A stretch of DNA of 64,000 nt from Achromobacter xylosoxidans A8 (GTDB lineage: Bacteria; Pseudomonadota; Gammaproteobacteria; Burkholderiales; Burkholderiaceae_B), in assembly GCF_000165835.1 (NCBI RefSeq), contig NC_014640.1, positions 4,154,001-4,218,000 on the forward strand, read 5' to 3'. Under the pieces are notes generated by a model that did not search any database, was not told the origin of the DNA, and was given only the letters and a program-made list of their open reading frames with translations. Below, one piece after another: positions 33,401 to 42,732 of this stretch (position 1 is its first letter; each line of letters opens with the position of its first letter). The position numbers were made by a program, and so were the translations under genes.

Positions 33401-34123
33401 TCAGTCCAGCATTTCAAAGAACGGCGCCATGCGCTCGCGCGATCTCAGGATGTGGTCGCGCATGGCGGCCTGCGCGCCGTCGGCGTCACGCGCCTCCAGC
33501 GCCTGCACGATGCGCGCGTGTTCAGTCACGGCTTCCTCGGTGACCCGCGAGTGGAAGCGCAGCCGGAACAGATGGGTATGCGCATACAGCCGCGCCAGCG
33601 CTTCGGCCAGCAGCTCGTTGCCGCTCTGCTGCGCAATCCAGGAATGGAACTGCGCGTCCAGCACGGCGAACTTGCCGTAGGCCACGCGCGCGTCGTCGGC
33701 GCTTGGGGCGCTCATCGCAGCAGACAGCGCGGCCAATTCCTGGCGCGCCGCGTCCGTCATGTGCTGCGCGGCCAGGCTCGCCCCGAACGGCTCCAGTTGC
33801 AGGCGCAGTTCATACATCTGCTCGAAGCGCCGGCGCGTGGGCATGGGCGCCGCACTGTATCCCACGTGGTGGGTCTTGACGACGAGGCCTTCCGTTTCAA
33901 GCCGGATCAGCGCAGCGCGTATTGGCGTCTGCGACACGCCCAATTCGCGCACCAGCGCATCGACCGCGATACGCATGCCGGGCGCGATCTTCAAGGAAAT
34001 GAGCTGCGACAGCAGCGTCTCATAGACCTCATCGCCCAAGGAGCGCACGCGCTCGCCCAGGCGCTGGCCGCTCGCCGGCGCGTTTGATGGCGCGGCTCCG
34101 GAACCGAGAGAGAGAGTCGTCAT
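33401..34123 (-). CDS. GntR-family regulator, FadR/FCD subfamily
   Basis: 240 residues from the ATG at 34123; the longer frame would need a TTG start at 34165. Winged HTH: LGDEVYETLLSQLISLKIAPGMRIAVDALVRELGVSQTPIRAALIRLETEGLV. An all-helical FCD effector domain follows (RRFEQMYELRLQLEPFGASLAAQH, then FHSWIAQQSGNELLAEAL with metal/ligand His residues). It is divergent from the dehydrogenase operon at 34235-40176 and is its probable repressor. Two dyads in the 111-bp intergenic region are candidate operators. Confidence 0.92.
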   Translation of the reverse strand: MTTLSLGSGAAPSNAPASGQRLGERVRSLGDEVYETLLSQLISLKIAPGMRIAVDALVRELGVSQTPIRAALIRLETEGLVVKTHHVGYSAAPMPTRRRFEQMYELRLQLEPFGASLAAQHMTDAARQELAALSAAMSAPSADDARVAYGKFAVLDAQFHSWIAQQSGNELLAEALARLYAHTHLFRLRFHSRVTEEAVTEHARIVQALEARDADGAQAAMRDHILRSRERMAPFFEMLD

Positions 34124-34144
34124 GGTTGTTTCACCCAGGTTTGC

Positions 34145-34157
34145 CAACAATGTGTTG
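34145..34157. promoter_or_regulatory. Candidate GntR operator 1
   Basis: CAACA (34145-34149), ATG, TGTTG (34153-34157): a perfect short dyad 22 bp upstream of the GntR start codon, suitable for autorepression. Confidence 0.4.
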
Positions 34158-34184
34158 ACGTCCAATTTGTTACGAGGTTAGCAT

Positions 34185-34217
34185 AAATCAGATCGTATTT
34201 CGGATCCGATCGGATTT
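34185..34217. promoter_or_regulatory. Candidate GntR operator 2
   Basis: AAATCAGATCG (34185-34195) and CGATCGGATTT (34207-34217) match as an inverted repeat at 10 of 11 positions with an 11-bp spacer, in an A/T-rich stretch 18 bp upstream of the first dehydrogenase gene. Likely the promoter/operator of the dehydrogenase operon. Confidence 0.5.
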
Positions 34218-34234
34218 AACAACTTAACGAGACT

Positions 34235-35248
34235 ATGACGACAACGATAAAAACGGGGGAGGCAAGGCGGGCTTGCATGCGCGCGCTGGAACTGGCGGGG
34301 ACCCCCACGAGCCACGCCGCGACACAGACCAGCCTGCTGCTTGAAGCCGAATTGCGAGGCCGGGCTTCCCACGGCCTGCTACGGCTTCCGCGCATCATCG
34401 AACGGATCCACAACGGCGTGGCCGACCCGAAAACCCGCGGCGCCGCCGTTTGGCGCTCCCCCGCCTTCCTGGACATGGATGGCGAACGAGGCCTGGGCCC
34501 GGTCATCGCGTTGGCGGCCCTTGACCAGATCTGCGACCGCGCCCGCGACACGGGTATCGCGATCGCGGCGGTCAGCAACAACAACCACATCGGCATGCTG
34601 GCGTTGTATGCGGAACAGGTGGCCCGTGCAGGCCAGATCCTGCTGGCCCTGTCGACCAGCGAAGCCCTGGTACATCCATGGGGCGGCCGCCGCGCCCTGA
34701 TCGGCACCAATCCCATCGCGATCGGCGTGCCTACCGAGGACGAACCCTTCGTGCTGGACATGGCCACCAGCCAGGTCGCCATGGGCAAGATCCACGACTA
34801 CGCCAACCATGGCCGGCCGCTGGACCCGGGATGGGCGCTGGACGGCGCGGGCAATCCCACCACGGACGCCACGGCCGCCAAGGCAGGCGCACTGGCGCCC
34901 TTTGGCGAAGCCAAGGGCTACGCGCTGGGGCTGGCGTTTGAACTGCTGGTGGCCAGCCTGACGACATCCGCGCTCGGCACGGCGGTCAAGGGCACGCTGG
35001 ATTCCACCGAGGTCTGCAACAAGGGCGACGTCTTCATTGTGGTCGAGGCGGGGTCGGGCGCGGTCGCCGACCGCATCACCCGCTACCTGGATGAAATCCG
35101 CGCATGCCCCGCCCTACAGCCTGAGCGGCCCGTCGCGGTACCGGGCGACCGGGCGCGCGCCGAACGCCGGCAACGCCTGGACACCGGCATCGAGCTGGCC
35201 GACGAGGTCTGGCACCGCATTCTCGATCTGGCGCAATGCGCCGCCTGA
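34235..35248 (+). CDS. Ldh2-family (malate/L-lactate/sulfolactate) dehydrogenase
   Basis: 337 residues, normal for the family. Characteristic segments: GRASHGLLRLPRIIERI (His46), AIAAVSNNNHIGMLALYAEQ with catalytic-type His118, GGRRALIGTNPIAIGVPT and FVLDMATSQVAMGKI. These NAD(P)-dependent enzymes oxidise 2-hydroxyacids such as malate, lactate, sulfolactate or ureidoglycolate. It is the first gene of a unit with an Fe-type alcohol dehydrogenase, semialdehyde dehydrogenase, isopropylmalate-type dehydrogenase and Bug. The actual substrate is not visible. Confidence 0.88.
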   Translation: MTTTIKTGEARRACMRALELAGTPTSHAATQTSLLLEAELRGRASHGLLRLPRIIERIHNGVADPKTRGAAVWRSPAFLDMDGERGLGPVIALAALDQICDRARDTGIAIAAVSNNNHIGMLALYAEQVARAGQILLALSTSEALVHPWGGRRALIGTNPIAIGVPTEDEPFVLDMATSQVAMGKIHDYANHGRPLDPGWALDGAGNPTTDATAAKAGALAPFGEAKGYALGLAFELLVASLTTSALGTAVKGTLDSTEVCNKGDVFIVVEAGSGAVADRITRYLDEIRACPALQPERPVAVPGDRARAERRQRLDTGIELADEVWHRILDLAQCAA

Positions 35249-35278
35249 ACGCACTACGACTTCCCTCAAGGATCCGCA

Positions 35279-36505
35279 ATGACTGATTTGTTTGGAATCA
35301 TGCGCGCGCCGCGCGCTGTCTTGTTCGGCAACGGCCAGCGCCTGGCATTGGGCCGCGTCGCGGCCGCCCTGGGCCAACGCGTACTGATTTGCACCGACGA
35401 GCGTTTTGCCGGCACGCCCGAAATGTCCGCACTGCTGGCGTCGCTGGAAACCGCGGGCGTGCGCGTCCAGGTGTACGACCGCACCCAGCCCGACCTGCCG
35501 GTCGAAGGCGTCTACGAATGCGTGGCCGCGCACCGCGCCTTCCAGCCTGATGCCATTGTCGGGCTGGGCGGCGGCAGTTGCCTGGATATGGCCAAACTCG
35601 TAAGCCTGCTGCTGGCGCACGGCGGACAAGCGTCCGACTATTACGGCGAGTACAAAGTACCCGGCCCAACCATCCCTGTGATCGCACTGCCCACCACGTC
35701 GGGCACGGGCTCCGAGGTCACGCCCGTGGCCGTGCTGGCCGACAGCGCTCGCGACCTGAAGGTCGGCGTATCCAGTCCGCACCTGATACCCCACACCGCC
35801 ATCTGCGATCCCGAGTTGACCCTGACTTGTCCCAAGGGGCTGACCGCCATCGCCGGGGCCGACGCATTGACCCATGCCATCGAGGCCTTGACCGCCGTCC
35901 GGCGCAGCCCCGACGCCGACATCGCGCAGACGCGCGTGTTCGTCGGCAAGAACGCCTTCAGCGACCAACAGGCGCTGGTCGCCATCCGCGCGCTCGCGTC
36001 GTATCTGCCTCGGGCGGTCGAGAACGGCGCCGACCTGCACGCCAGAGGGCAGGTCATGGCCGCGGCGCTGGCCGCAGGCCTGGCTTTCGGCGTGGCCGGC
36101 ACCGCCGCCGCTCACGCCATCCAGTACCCCATCGGCGCCCTGACCCACACGGCGCATGGCGCGGGCGTGGCCACGCTGATGCCCTACGTCATGGACTTCA
36201 ATGCGCCGGCCTGCGCCGCCGACTACGCGGCGATCTCACAGGCCATGGGGGATACGGAAACCGATCCTCAACGCCTTGCCGGCAACGCCCCGCGCCATGT
36301 CTACGAACTGTTCGCGGGCATCGGCATCCCTGCAACGCTGGAAGGATTGGGCGTACGCGCCGACCAGTTGGACTGGATCGCCGAGCAATCCATGCTGGCC
36401 GCGCGCCTGGTCACGAACAATCCCCGCCCGCTGGACCAGACCGGCATCGCGGCCATCGTGGCCGCTGCCCACGCAGGCCGCGGCTCGTTTCGCCCATCCC
36501 GATAA
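35279..36505 (+). CDS. Iron-containing alcohol dehydrogenase
   Basis: 408 residues. NAD-binding GLGGGSCLDMAKL (about residues 95-107), TTSGTGSEVTPVAVL, metal-ligand segments GADALTHAIEAL and AAAHAIQYPIGALTHTAHGAG with several His residues as in group III alcohol dehydrogenases. The family includes 4-hydroxybutyrate and other omega-hydroxyacid dehydrogenases. The downstream semialdehyde dehydrogenase supports hydroxyacid to semialdehyde oxidation, by inference. Confidence 0.9.
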   Translation: MTDLFGIMRAPRAVLFGNGQRLALGRVAAALGQRVLICTDERFAGTPEMSALLASLETAGVRVQVYDRTQPDLPVEGVYECVAAHRAFQPDAIVGLGGGSCLDMAKLVSLLLAHGGQASDYYGEYKVPGPTIPVIALPTTSGTGSEVTPVAVLADSARDLKVGVSSPHLIPHTAICDPELTLTCPKGLTAIAGADALTHAIEALTAVRRSPDADIAQTRVFVGKNAFSDQQALVAIRALASYLPRAVENGADLHARGQVMAAALAAGLAFGVAGTAAAHAIQYPIGALTHTAHGAGVATLMPYVMDFNAPACAADYAAISQAMGDTETDPQRLAGNAPRHVYELFAGIGIPATLEGLGVRADQLDWIAEQSMLAARLVTNNPRPLDQTGIAAIVAAAHAGRGSFRPSR

Positions 36506-36536
36506 CCCCTACCCCATCCCTATCCGGAGCTGACAC

Positions 36537-37985
36537 ATGACCATCGAGGCCAGCAAGCTGTCCACTGACCTTTACATCGACGGCGCCTGGCGCGCCGCCA
36601 CCTCGGGGCGCCGCATCGACGTGTTCGACCCGTCCACCGAGCAGGTAATCGCAAGCGTGGCCGACGCCACGCTGGAAGACGCCGCCGCGGCCGTGGATGC
36701 CGCCGCGCGCGCCGCCGCCGGCTGGGCGGCCACCCCCGCCCGCCAGCGCGGCGAAATCCTGCGCAGATGCTATGAACTGATGGTGCGCGACGCCGACGAC
36801 CTGGCCCGCCTGATCTCGATGGAGAACGGCAAGGCGCTGGCCGACGCGCGCGGCGAGGTCGCCTATGCCGCCGAATTCTTCCGCTGGTTCTCCGAGGAAG
36901 CGGTGCGCATCAACGGCGACATCAGCGTGTCGCCTGGCGGCGCCAGCCGCATCATCGTCCAATACCAGCCCATAGGCATCGCCCTGCTGGTCACGCCGTG
37001 GAACTTCCCTGCCGCCATGGCCACCCGCAAGATCGCACCCGCACTCGCGGCAGGCTGCACCTGCATCCTCAAGCCCGCCACCGAAACGCCCTTGACCGCG
37101 TATGCCGTCATGCGACTGCTCGAGGAAGCCGGCGTGCCTCCGGGCGTGGTCAACGTGTTGACGACGTCGTCGGCGGGCAAGTTCGCCAATGCCGTGCTGG
37201 ACGATCCGCGCGTGCGCAAGCTCTCCTTCACGGGGTCGACGGAAGTGGGCCGTGTGTTGCTGCGCAAGGCTGCGGACTCGGTCATCAGCTGCTCGATGGA
37301 GCTGGGCGGCAACGCGCCGTTCCTAGTCTTCGACGACGCGGACATCGACGCCGCCGTGGAAGGCGCCATGATCGCCAAGATGCGCAACGGCGGCGAGGCC
37401 TGCACGGCGGCCAATCGCTTCTACGTGCAGCGTGGCGTCGTCGAGACGTTCAGCGCCAGGTTCGCCGCCCGCATGGCGGCGCTGAAAACCGGCGACGGCG
37501 TCAATCCGGACACGCAATGCGGCCCCCTGGTCAATGCCGGCGCGGTGGACAAGGTGGCCTCGCTGGTGGACGACGCCGTGGCCAAGGGCGCGCGCGTCAA
37601 GGCCGGCGGCAAGCGGCTGGACCGTTCCGGCTATTTCTATGAGCCCACCGTGCTGGTGGACGTGCCGGCCGACGCCGACCTGCTGACCGAAGAGATCTTC
37701 GGCCCCGTGGCGCCCATCGTGGCCTTCGATACCGAAGACGAAGCGGTGGCATTGGCCAACGCCACCGAGTACGGCCTGGTGGCCTACGTCTACACCCGTG
37801 ACCTGGCCCGCGGCCTGCGGGTCTCCGAGAGCATCGAAAGCGGCATGATCGCCCTGAACCGGGGCCTGGTGTCGGATCCGGCAGCGCCCTTCGGCGGCGT
37901 CAAGCAAAGCGGCCTGGGCCGCGAAGGCGCGCACCACGGCCTGCTGGAATTCATGGAAGCGAAATACATCTCGACCAACTGGTAA
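36537..37985 (+). CDS. Succinate-semialdehyde dehydrogenase-like aldehyde dehydrogenase
   Basis: 482 residues. Start follows CCGGAGCTGACAC. ALDH motifs: LVTPWNFPAAMATRKIAPALAAGCT with the conserved Asn, KLSFTGSTEVGRVLLRKAA cofactor turn, CSMELGGNAPFLVFDDADID with the general-base Glu, and the nucleophile Cys in MRNGGEACTAANRFYV (residue about 288). The sequence resembles GabD. It oxidises a semialdehyde to a dicarboxylic acid in the cytoplasm; coupling with the upstream alcohol dehydrogenase is likely. Confidence 0.92.
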   Translation: MTIEASKLSTDLYIDGAWRAATSGRRIDVFDPSTEQVIASVADATLEDAAAAVDAAARAAAGWAATPARQRGEILRRCYELMVRDADDLARLISMENGKALADARGEVAYAAEFFRWFSEEAVRINGDISVSPGGASRIIVQYQPIGIALLVTPWNFPAAMATRKIAPALAAGCTCILKPATETPLTAYAVMRLLEEAGVPPGVVNVLTTSSAGKFANAVLDDPRVRKLSFTGSTEVGRVLLRKAADSVISCSMELGGNAPFLVFDDADIDAAVEGAMIAKMRNGGEACTAANRFYVQRGVVETFSARFAARMAALKTGDGVNPDTQCGPLVNAGAVDKVASLVDDAVAKGARVKAGGKRLDRSGYFYEPTVLVDVPADADLLTEEIFGPVAPIVAFDTEDEAVALANATEYGLVAYVYTRDLARGLRVSESIESGMIALNRGLVSDPAAPFGGVKQSGLGREGAHHGLLEFMEAKYISTNW

Positions 37986-37991
37986 CTCCGA

Positions 37992-38016
37992 GCGGCCGCG
38001 TCGCGCGCGCGGCCGC
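37992..38016 (+). promoter_or_regulatory. Intercistronic hairpin after aldehyde dehydrogenase gene
   Basis: GCGGCCGC at 37992-37999 and again at 38009-38016, a self-complementary octamer giving an 8-bp stem with a 9-nt loop, 6 bp after the stop codon and 40 bp before the next start. Probably a processing or attenuation hairpin. Confidence 0.4.
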
Positions 38017-38055
38017 CCCTCCCATTTCGAACCCCAAACGAGGAGATAGCCAGAC

Positions 38056-39144
38056 ATGGCTAAATATGAAATTGCGACCATCGACGGCGATGGCATCGGT
38101 CCGGAGGTCTGCCAGTCGGCGATCACCGTGCTGAAGGAAGCCTGCGGCTCCGGCCTGCTCGCGTTCAGCAGCTACGACGGCGGCGCCGACCACTACGTCA
38201 GGTCGGGCTACGTGCTGCCCGACGACACCTATGCGGCCTGCAAGGCGGCCGACGCCATCTTGCACGGCGCGGCAGGCATGCCTGGCGTGACCTATCCCGA
38301 CGGCACCGAGGTCGGCAACGACCTCCACTTGCGCCTGCGCTTCCGGCTCGACCTGTACGCCAACGTGCGTCCCATCCGGCTATACCAGGGAGTCGACTCG
38401 CCGCTCAAGCACTTCCAGCCGGGACAGATCGACTACGTGATCGTGCGCGAGAACACCGAGGGCCTCTACGCCAGCCGTGGCGGCGGCATCGTGCTGCGCG
38501 ACGAAGTGGCCACCGACACCATCGTCGTCACCCGCAAGGGCATCGAACGCGTGGCGCGTTTTTCATTTGAACTCGCCCGCCAGCGCAAGGGCGCGCCGCG
38601 CGACGGCAAGCGCCGCGTCACGGTATGCGACAAGGCCAACATCCTGCGCACCTACGCCTTTTTCCGCGCCGTCTGCGACGAGGTCGCGACGTCCTACCCC
38701 GACGTCGACATCGACTACGCCTATGCCGACGCCATCACTGTGCACATGCTCAAACGGCCGGACTTCTATGACGTGATCGTGGCCGAAAACATGTTCGGCG
38801 ACATCATCTCCGACCTGGGCGCCGCCACCATCGGCGGCATGGGCCTGTCCGCCTCGGCCGAACTGGGCGACACGCACGGCCTGTTCCAGGGCGCCCACGG
38901 TTCCGCCCCCGACATCGCCGGCCAGAATGCCGCCAGCCCGCTGGCCACCATCCTGTCGGGCGCGCTCATGTTGCGCTGGCTGGGCGACAAGCATGCCGAT
39001 GGCGCGTTGACCGACGCCGCGCAGCGCATCGAGCTCGCCGTCGAACAGGTGCTTGCCAAGGGAGACCACGTGCCGCGCGACCTGGGCGGCACCGCAAGCT
39101 GCACCGACATGACCCAGGCGGTCTGCCGCGCGCTGTCCCGCTGA
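38056..39144 (+). CDS. Isocitrate/isopropylmalate/tartrate-type dehydrogenase
   Basis: 362 residues. IATIDGDGIGPEV at the start, YVIVRENTEGLYASRGGG, TVCDKANILRTYAFF with the active-site Lys, ENMFGDIISDLGAATIGG with metal-binding Asp residues, and GAHGSAPDIAGQ. The length and motifs fit the beta-decarboxylating dehydrogenase family, closest to the isocitrate/isopropylmalate class; NAD versus NADP cannot be judged safely. AGGAGATAGCC precedes the ATG. It would act on a 2-hydroxy-dicarboxylic acid of the same pathway. Confidence 0.9.
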   Translation: MAKYEIATIDGDGIGPEVCQSAITVLKEACGSGLLAFSSYDGGADHYVRSGYVLPDDTYAACKAADAILHGAAGMPGVTYPDGTEVGNDLHLRLRFRLDLYANVRPIRLYQGVDSPLKHFQPGQIDYVIVRENTEGLYASRGGGIVLRDEVATDTIVVTRKGIERVARFSFELARQRKGAPRDGKRRVTVCDKANILRTYAFFRAVCDEVATSYPDVDIDYAYADAITVHMLKRPDFYDVIVAENMFGDIISDLGAATIGGMGLSASAELGDTHGLFQGAHGSAPDIAGQNAASPLATILSGALMLRWLGDKHADGALTDAAQRIELAVEQVLAKGDHVPRDLGGTASCTDMTQAVCRALSR

Positions 39145-39192
39145 GCGGCGTACGCATCCACACACACAAAAGCAATGACGAGGAGACACCCC

Positions 39193-40176
39193 ATGCTACG
39201 CATCACCCCCATCCTGTGCGCCGCGCTGACCGCGGTATCGCTTGCCGCCCCCGCGGCGGCCCAGGACTATCCCAGCCGTTCCATCACGGTCATCGTGCCC
39301 TTCGCGCCGGGCGGCACCAGCGATACGCTGGGCCGTCTGGTGGCAACTTCCCTGGCCAAGCAGCTGGGCCAGACCGTGGTGGTCGAGAACTCCGGCGGGG
39401 CCGGTGGCCTTATCGGCATGCAGAAGCTGCAAAAGAGTTCGCCTGACGGCTACACCCTGGCCTTCAACAACATGTCGCTGGCGATCCTGCCGCACCTGCA
39501 TCCCAAGGCCAATTACGATCCGCAAAAGGAACTGGCGCCCATCGGCATCGTCGCTACCGTGCCGATGGTGCTGTCGGTCAGCAACAAGAGCGGCATCCAG
39601 GACCTGCCCGCCATGCTCAAGCGCATCCGCGACACGAACGCCGTCAAGCTCAACCTGGGCTCCAGCGGTCCCGGCAGCACTGCGCATCTGGCAGAGGCCA
39701 TGTTCCTGCACTTCGCCAATGCGCGCGGCGAACTCATTCCCTATCGCGGCACGGGTCCCGCGTTGACCGACCTGATGAGCGGGATGATAGATGGCGTCAT
39801 CGACCAGACCGTGACCATGCTGCCCCTGCACCAGGACAAGCGCGTCAAGGCCATCGCCGTCACCGGATCCGCCCGTCTGGCGCAGAGTCCGGACATTCCC
39901 ACCTTTGCCGAGGGCGGCCTGCCCGAGTTCGACCTGGCGATCTGGAACGGCCTGGTCGCGCCCGCAGGCACTCCCCAGCCCGTCGTCGACAAGCTGTCCG
40001 CCGCCCTGTCCCAGGCCATCGACACGCCCGAGTTCAAGACGCGTCTGGAACAACTGGCGGCGCAGGCTCCGGCTACGCAAGAACGCGGTCCCCTTGCTTT
40101 CGCCGATCTGCTCAAGCGCGACTCGGAACGGGTGTCCTCGCTGGTCAAGAGCGCGAACTTGCTCGGCGCCAACTAA
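39193..40176 (+). CDS. Bug/TctC-family periplasmic solute-binding protein
   Basis: 327 residues from the ATG at 39193, chosen because AGGAGA lies 6 bp upstream; an ATG at 39175 lacks this. Signal peptide MLRITPILCAALTAVSLAAP, cleaved before QDYPSRS. Motifs SITVIVPFAPGGTSDTLGRL, VVVENSGGAGGLIGMQKLQKSSPDGYTL and VAPAGTPQPVVDKLSAAL. It closes the GntR-linked dehydrogenase unit and probably binds its hydroxy-dicarboxylate substrate. It ends 15 bp from the convergent comEC gene. Confidence 0.9.
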   Translation: MLRITPILCAALTAVSLAAPAAAQDYPSRSITVIVPFAPGGTSDTLGRLVATSLAKQLGQTVVVENSGGAGGLIGMQKLQKSSPDGYTLAFNNMSLAILPHLHPKANYDPQKELAPIGIVATVPMVLSVSNKSGIQDLPAMLKRIRDTNAVKLNLGSSGPGSTAHLAEAMFLHFANARGELIPYRGTGPALTDLMSGMIDGVIDQTVTMLPLHQDKRVKAIAVTGSARLAQSPDIPTFAEGGLPEFDLAIWNGLVAPAGTPQPVVDKLSAALSQAIDTPEFKTRLEQLAAQAPATQERGPLAFADLLKRDSERVSSLVKSANLLGAN

Positions 40177-40191
40177 GCGTCGCGGGCGGTC

Positions 40192-42600
40192 TCAGGGGCC
40201 ATGCCAGTACCGCCGCCCGCGCTCCCGCTCAGCCCAAACCTCCAGGCCCTCGGGACCTGAGCTCGCCATCACCGCGCCATCGCGGTCGCTGCGCCAGAAG
40301 GCGGCGCCGGCCCGTGTCCATCGCAGCTCCACCGCGCGAGCCGGATGGTGGAAGCGGTTCAAGTGTCCCGCCTGCGCGATCGCATGGCCGGCGGCCGCGG
40401 CGGCCACCAGGTCCCTGCCCGAGGACGACGCCGAGCCATGATGCGGCGCCATCACCACGTCGATGCGCGGCAAGTCCTGGACCAGCGCGCTTTCCTGCGC
40501 CACGCCCACGTCGCCCGTCAGCAACAGCGAATGTGACTTCCCCTGCACCAACAGCACGCAGCTATCGGCATTGCGGCCCTGCCCGCCCTTGCCGCCGGCA
40601 TCCACCGGATTCAGGAAGGTGAACGCCACGCTGTCCGCCTCCCAGCCCTGGCCGCGCCGGCAACGCCCCATGTCGTCAGGCAAGGGCGGTGCAATGCTGC
40701 CCGCGTCCGGCCACAACCCAATGTCGCGGCGCAGGAACGCGGCCACATCGAACGAGGCAAAGCCGCGTAATGCCGGAACCGCCGCCAGCACAGCGCGCAA
40801 GCCACCCACGTGATCCAGGTCGGCGTGCGACAGGACCAGCACGTCCAGCTGCCGGATACCGCGCGCCAACAGGAATGGCGCCACCACGCGCTCGCCCGCG
40901 TCGCTGCCGCCGTAGTGGCGTGGGCCCGCGTCGAACAGCAGGGTTTGGTTGGCGGTCTCCACCAGGATGGCGCTGCCCTGCCCCACGTCCATCGCGCTCA
41001 TGCGCCAATGGCCCGGCTCGGGCCGGTCGGGCCGCCAGAACAGCAGCGGCAGCATGCAGATCCACCCCAAATGCCTGCCCGGCCATCCGCGTACCTGCAA
41101 CGCCCATGCCATCCCAGCCACCGCCAGCAGCAGCCAGGGCCATGGCGCCGCCGCGACCGGCACGCTGGCCCAGGCGGCGTTGCCCACCCAGGACACGGGC
41201 GCCATGATCAGGTCGAACGCCAGCAAGCCCCATTGACCCGCGAACGCGGCCAGCGCCTGTGCGCCCGGCAGCACCGACAAGGCTGCGCACAGCAAGGCCA
41301 GCGGCGTCACGACGAAGGTCACGACGGGAATGGCCACCGCATTGGCCAGCGGCGAACCCAGCGACACCTGGTGCACCAGGAAGGCCAACAGCGGCGTCAG
41401 GCCTACGGTCACCATCAACTGCAAGCGCGTCGCCTGCGCCAATCTGGCCACGCAGCGCCGGCGCCAGCCGGCCTCGTGGTCCACCGGCGCATCCGCGATA
41501 CGCAACAGCACCGCCACCGCGCCGAACGACAGCCAGAATCCCGCCGACACCGGCGCCCAAGGATCCAGCGCCACCACCACAGCGGCGGCGCACGCCAGTA
41601 CCCGGCCGGCCGACAGCGGCAGGCGCGACACCGCCGCCGCCAGCACCACCGACAGCATGAAAAAAGTGCGCCGCGCCGGCACACCCCAACCGGCCAGCAG
41701 GCAGTACAGCAACGCGACCAACGCGGCCGCCGCCCCGCCCGCCACGCGCGCGGGCACGTGCTCGGCCAACCCCGCGCCGCGCCAACGTCCCCGCCGCCAC
41801 AGTGCCGCCACCAGCACCCCGGCGATGCCCGCTATCGAGGTCACGTGCATGCCGCTGATCGACACCAGATGCGTGATGCCGCTGCGGTTGAACAATCGCC
41901 AGTCGTCGCGCGCCACGCCGGCCTGATCGCCGATGGCCAGGGCGATCAACACCGGCGCGTAGCGATGCTCGCCCAGGGCCGCGCGCAAACCCTCCCGCAC
42001 CCGATGGCGCGCCCGCTCTATCGCGATGCCCGGTGTCGCCCAAGGCCGGTCCGCCAGCAGCCTGGGCTGCCCGCGCACCGTGCCCACCGCGCGTATCCCC
42101 TGCGCGAACATGCGCCCTTCCGCATCGGGCCCGGCGGGATTCAGCAGACCGTGGGGACGCCGCAGCACCAGCGCCATGCGCCAGACCTGGCCGGGCTTGA
42201 GTTCAGGTAGCGCGGCCTGCGGGCCGGGCGGCGCCTGCCAGCTGACCTGGATGCGCGACGGAATCCCTGGCGGCGCCGGCTCGTCCAGTTCGGCCAGAAA
42301 GCGCTGGCTGCGCGCATCGCCGTCCGGCAACTCCGCGACGCGCAGCGCCAGGCGCGACACGGCATCCTGGTGCGCATCCGACAGCCTATCGTCAAGCCTG
42401 GATTGCGCTTGCAGGCTGGCATTGAGCAGGCCCGCACATAGGCCCAGCGTCAGGGCCGCGAGCAAGCGCCCGGCGCGGTGCCGCAGCCGCATGCCGACGG
42501 CGGGCGCGAGCAGGCACGCCCCCGCCAACAACCATGTGGCCCCAGCTCCTGGAAGCCGGGGGCACAACTGGATCAATCCCGCGCCCGCCACGAACGCCAT
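40192..42600 (-). CDS. comEC: DNA internalisation protein ComEC/Rec2
   Basis: 802 residues, standard for ComEC. An N-terminal hydrophobic/OB region is followed by the competence membrane domain (SGITHLVSISGMHVTSIAGIAG at about 235-256, then many helices). The C-terminal metallo-beta-lactamase-like domain has AMDVGQGSAILVETANQTLLFDAG, VLSHADLDHVGGLRAVLA and VVMAPHHGSASSSGRD. It forms the inner-membrane channel for single-stranded DNA uptake. No other competence genes are near. The start at 42600 has no clear Shine-Dalgarno. Confidence 0.95.
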   Translation of the reverse strand: MAFVAGAGLIQLCPRLPGAGATWLLAGACLLAPAVGMRLRHRAGRLLAALTLGLCAGLLNASLQAQSRLDDRLSDAHQDAVSRLALRVAELPDGDARSQRFLAELDEPAPPGIPSRIQVSWQAPPGPQAALPELKPGQVWRMALVLRRPHGLLNPAGPDAEGRMFAQGIRAVGTVRGQPRLLADRPWATPGIAIERARHRVREGLRAALGEHRYAPVLIALAIGDQAGVARDDWRLFNRSGITHLVSISGMHVTSIAGIAGVLVAALWRRGRWRGAGLAEHVPARVAGGAAAALVALLYCLLAGWGVPARRTFFMLSVVLAAAVSRLPLSAGRVLACAAAVVVALDPWAPVSAGFWLSFGAVAVLLRIADAPVDHEAGWRRRCVARLAQATRLQLMVTVGLTPLLAFLVHQVSLGSPLANAVAIPVVTFVVTPLALLCAALSVLPGAQALAAFAGQWGLLAFDLIMAPVSWVGNAAWASVPVAAAPWPWLLLAVAGMAWALQVRGWPGRHLGWICMLPLLFWRPDRPEPGHWRMSAMDVGQGSAILVETANQTLLFDAGPRHYGGSDAGERVVAPFLLARGIRQLDVLVLSHADLDHVGGLRAVLAAVPALRGFASFDVAAFLRRDIGLWPDAGSIAPPLPDDMGRCRRGQGWEADSVAFTFLNPVDAGGKGGQGRNADSCVLLVQGKSHSLLLTGDVGVAQESALVQDLPRIDVVMAPHHGSASSSGRDLVAAAAAGHAIAQAGHLNRFHHPARAVELRWTRAGAAFWRSDRDGAVMASSGPEGLEVWAERERGRRYWHGP

Positions 42601-42686
42601 GCAGAAAATTCGGCCTGTGATGTGCGACTCCCGAAACGGGACAGCGTAGGCCGAGGCGCGGCGTTGCGGCGGATAGTGTGTATGTT

Positions 42687-42705
42687 TTCAGCCAGCTCGG
42701 CTGAA
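42687..42705. terminator. Hairpin between SDR gene end and comEC start
   Basis: TTCAGCC (42687-42693), loop AGCTC, GGCTGAA (42699-42705): perfect 7-bp stem in the 132-bp gap, 28 bp past the SDR stop. On the minus strand A residues follow, so it is a weak terminator candidate or part of the comEC leader. Confidence 0.35.
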
Positions 42706-42732
42706 CGCAGATCAGAAGCGCTGGCGCGCCTT

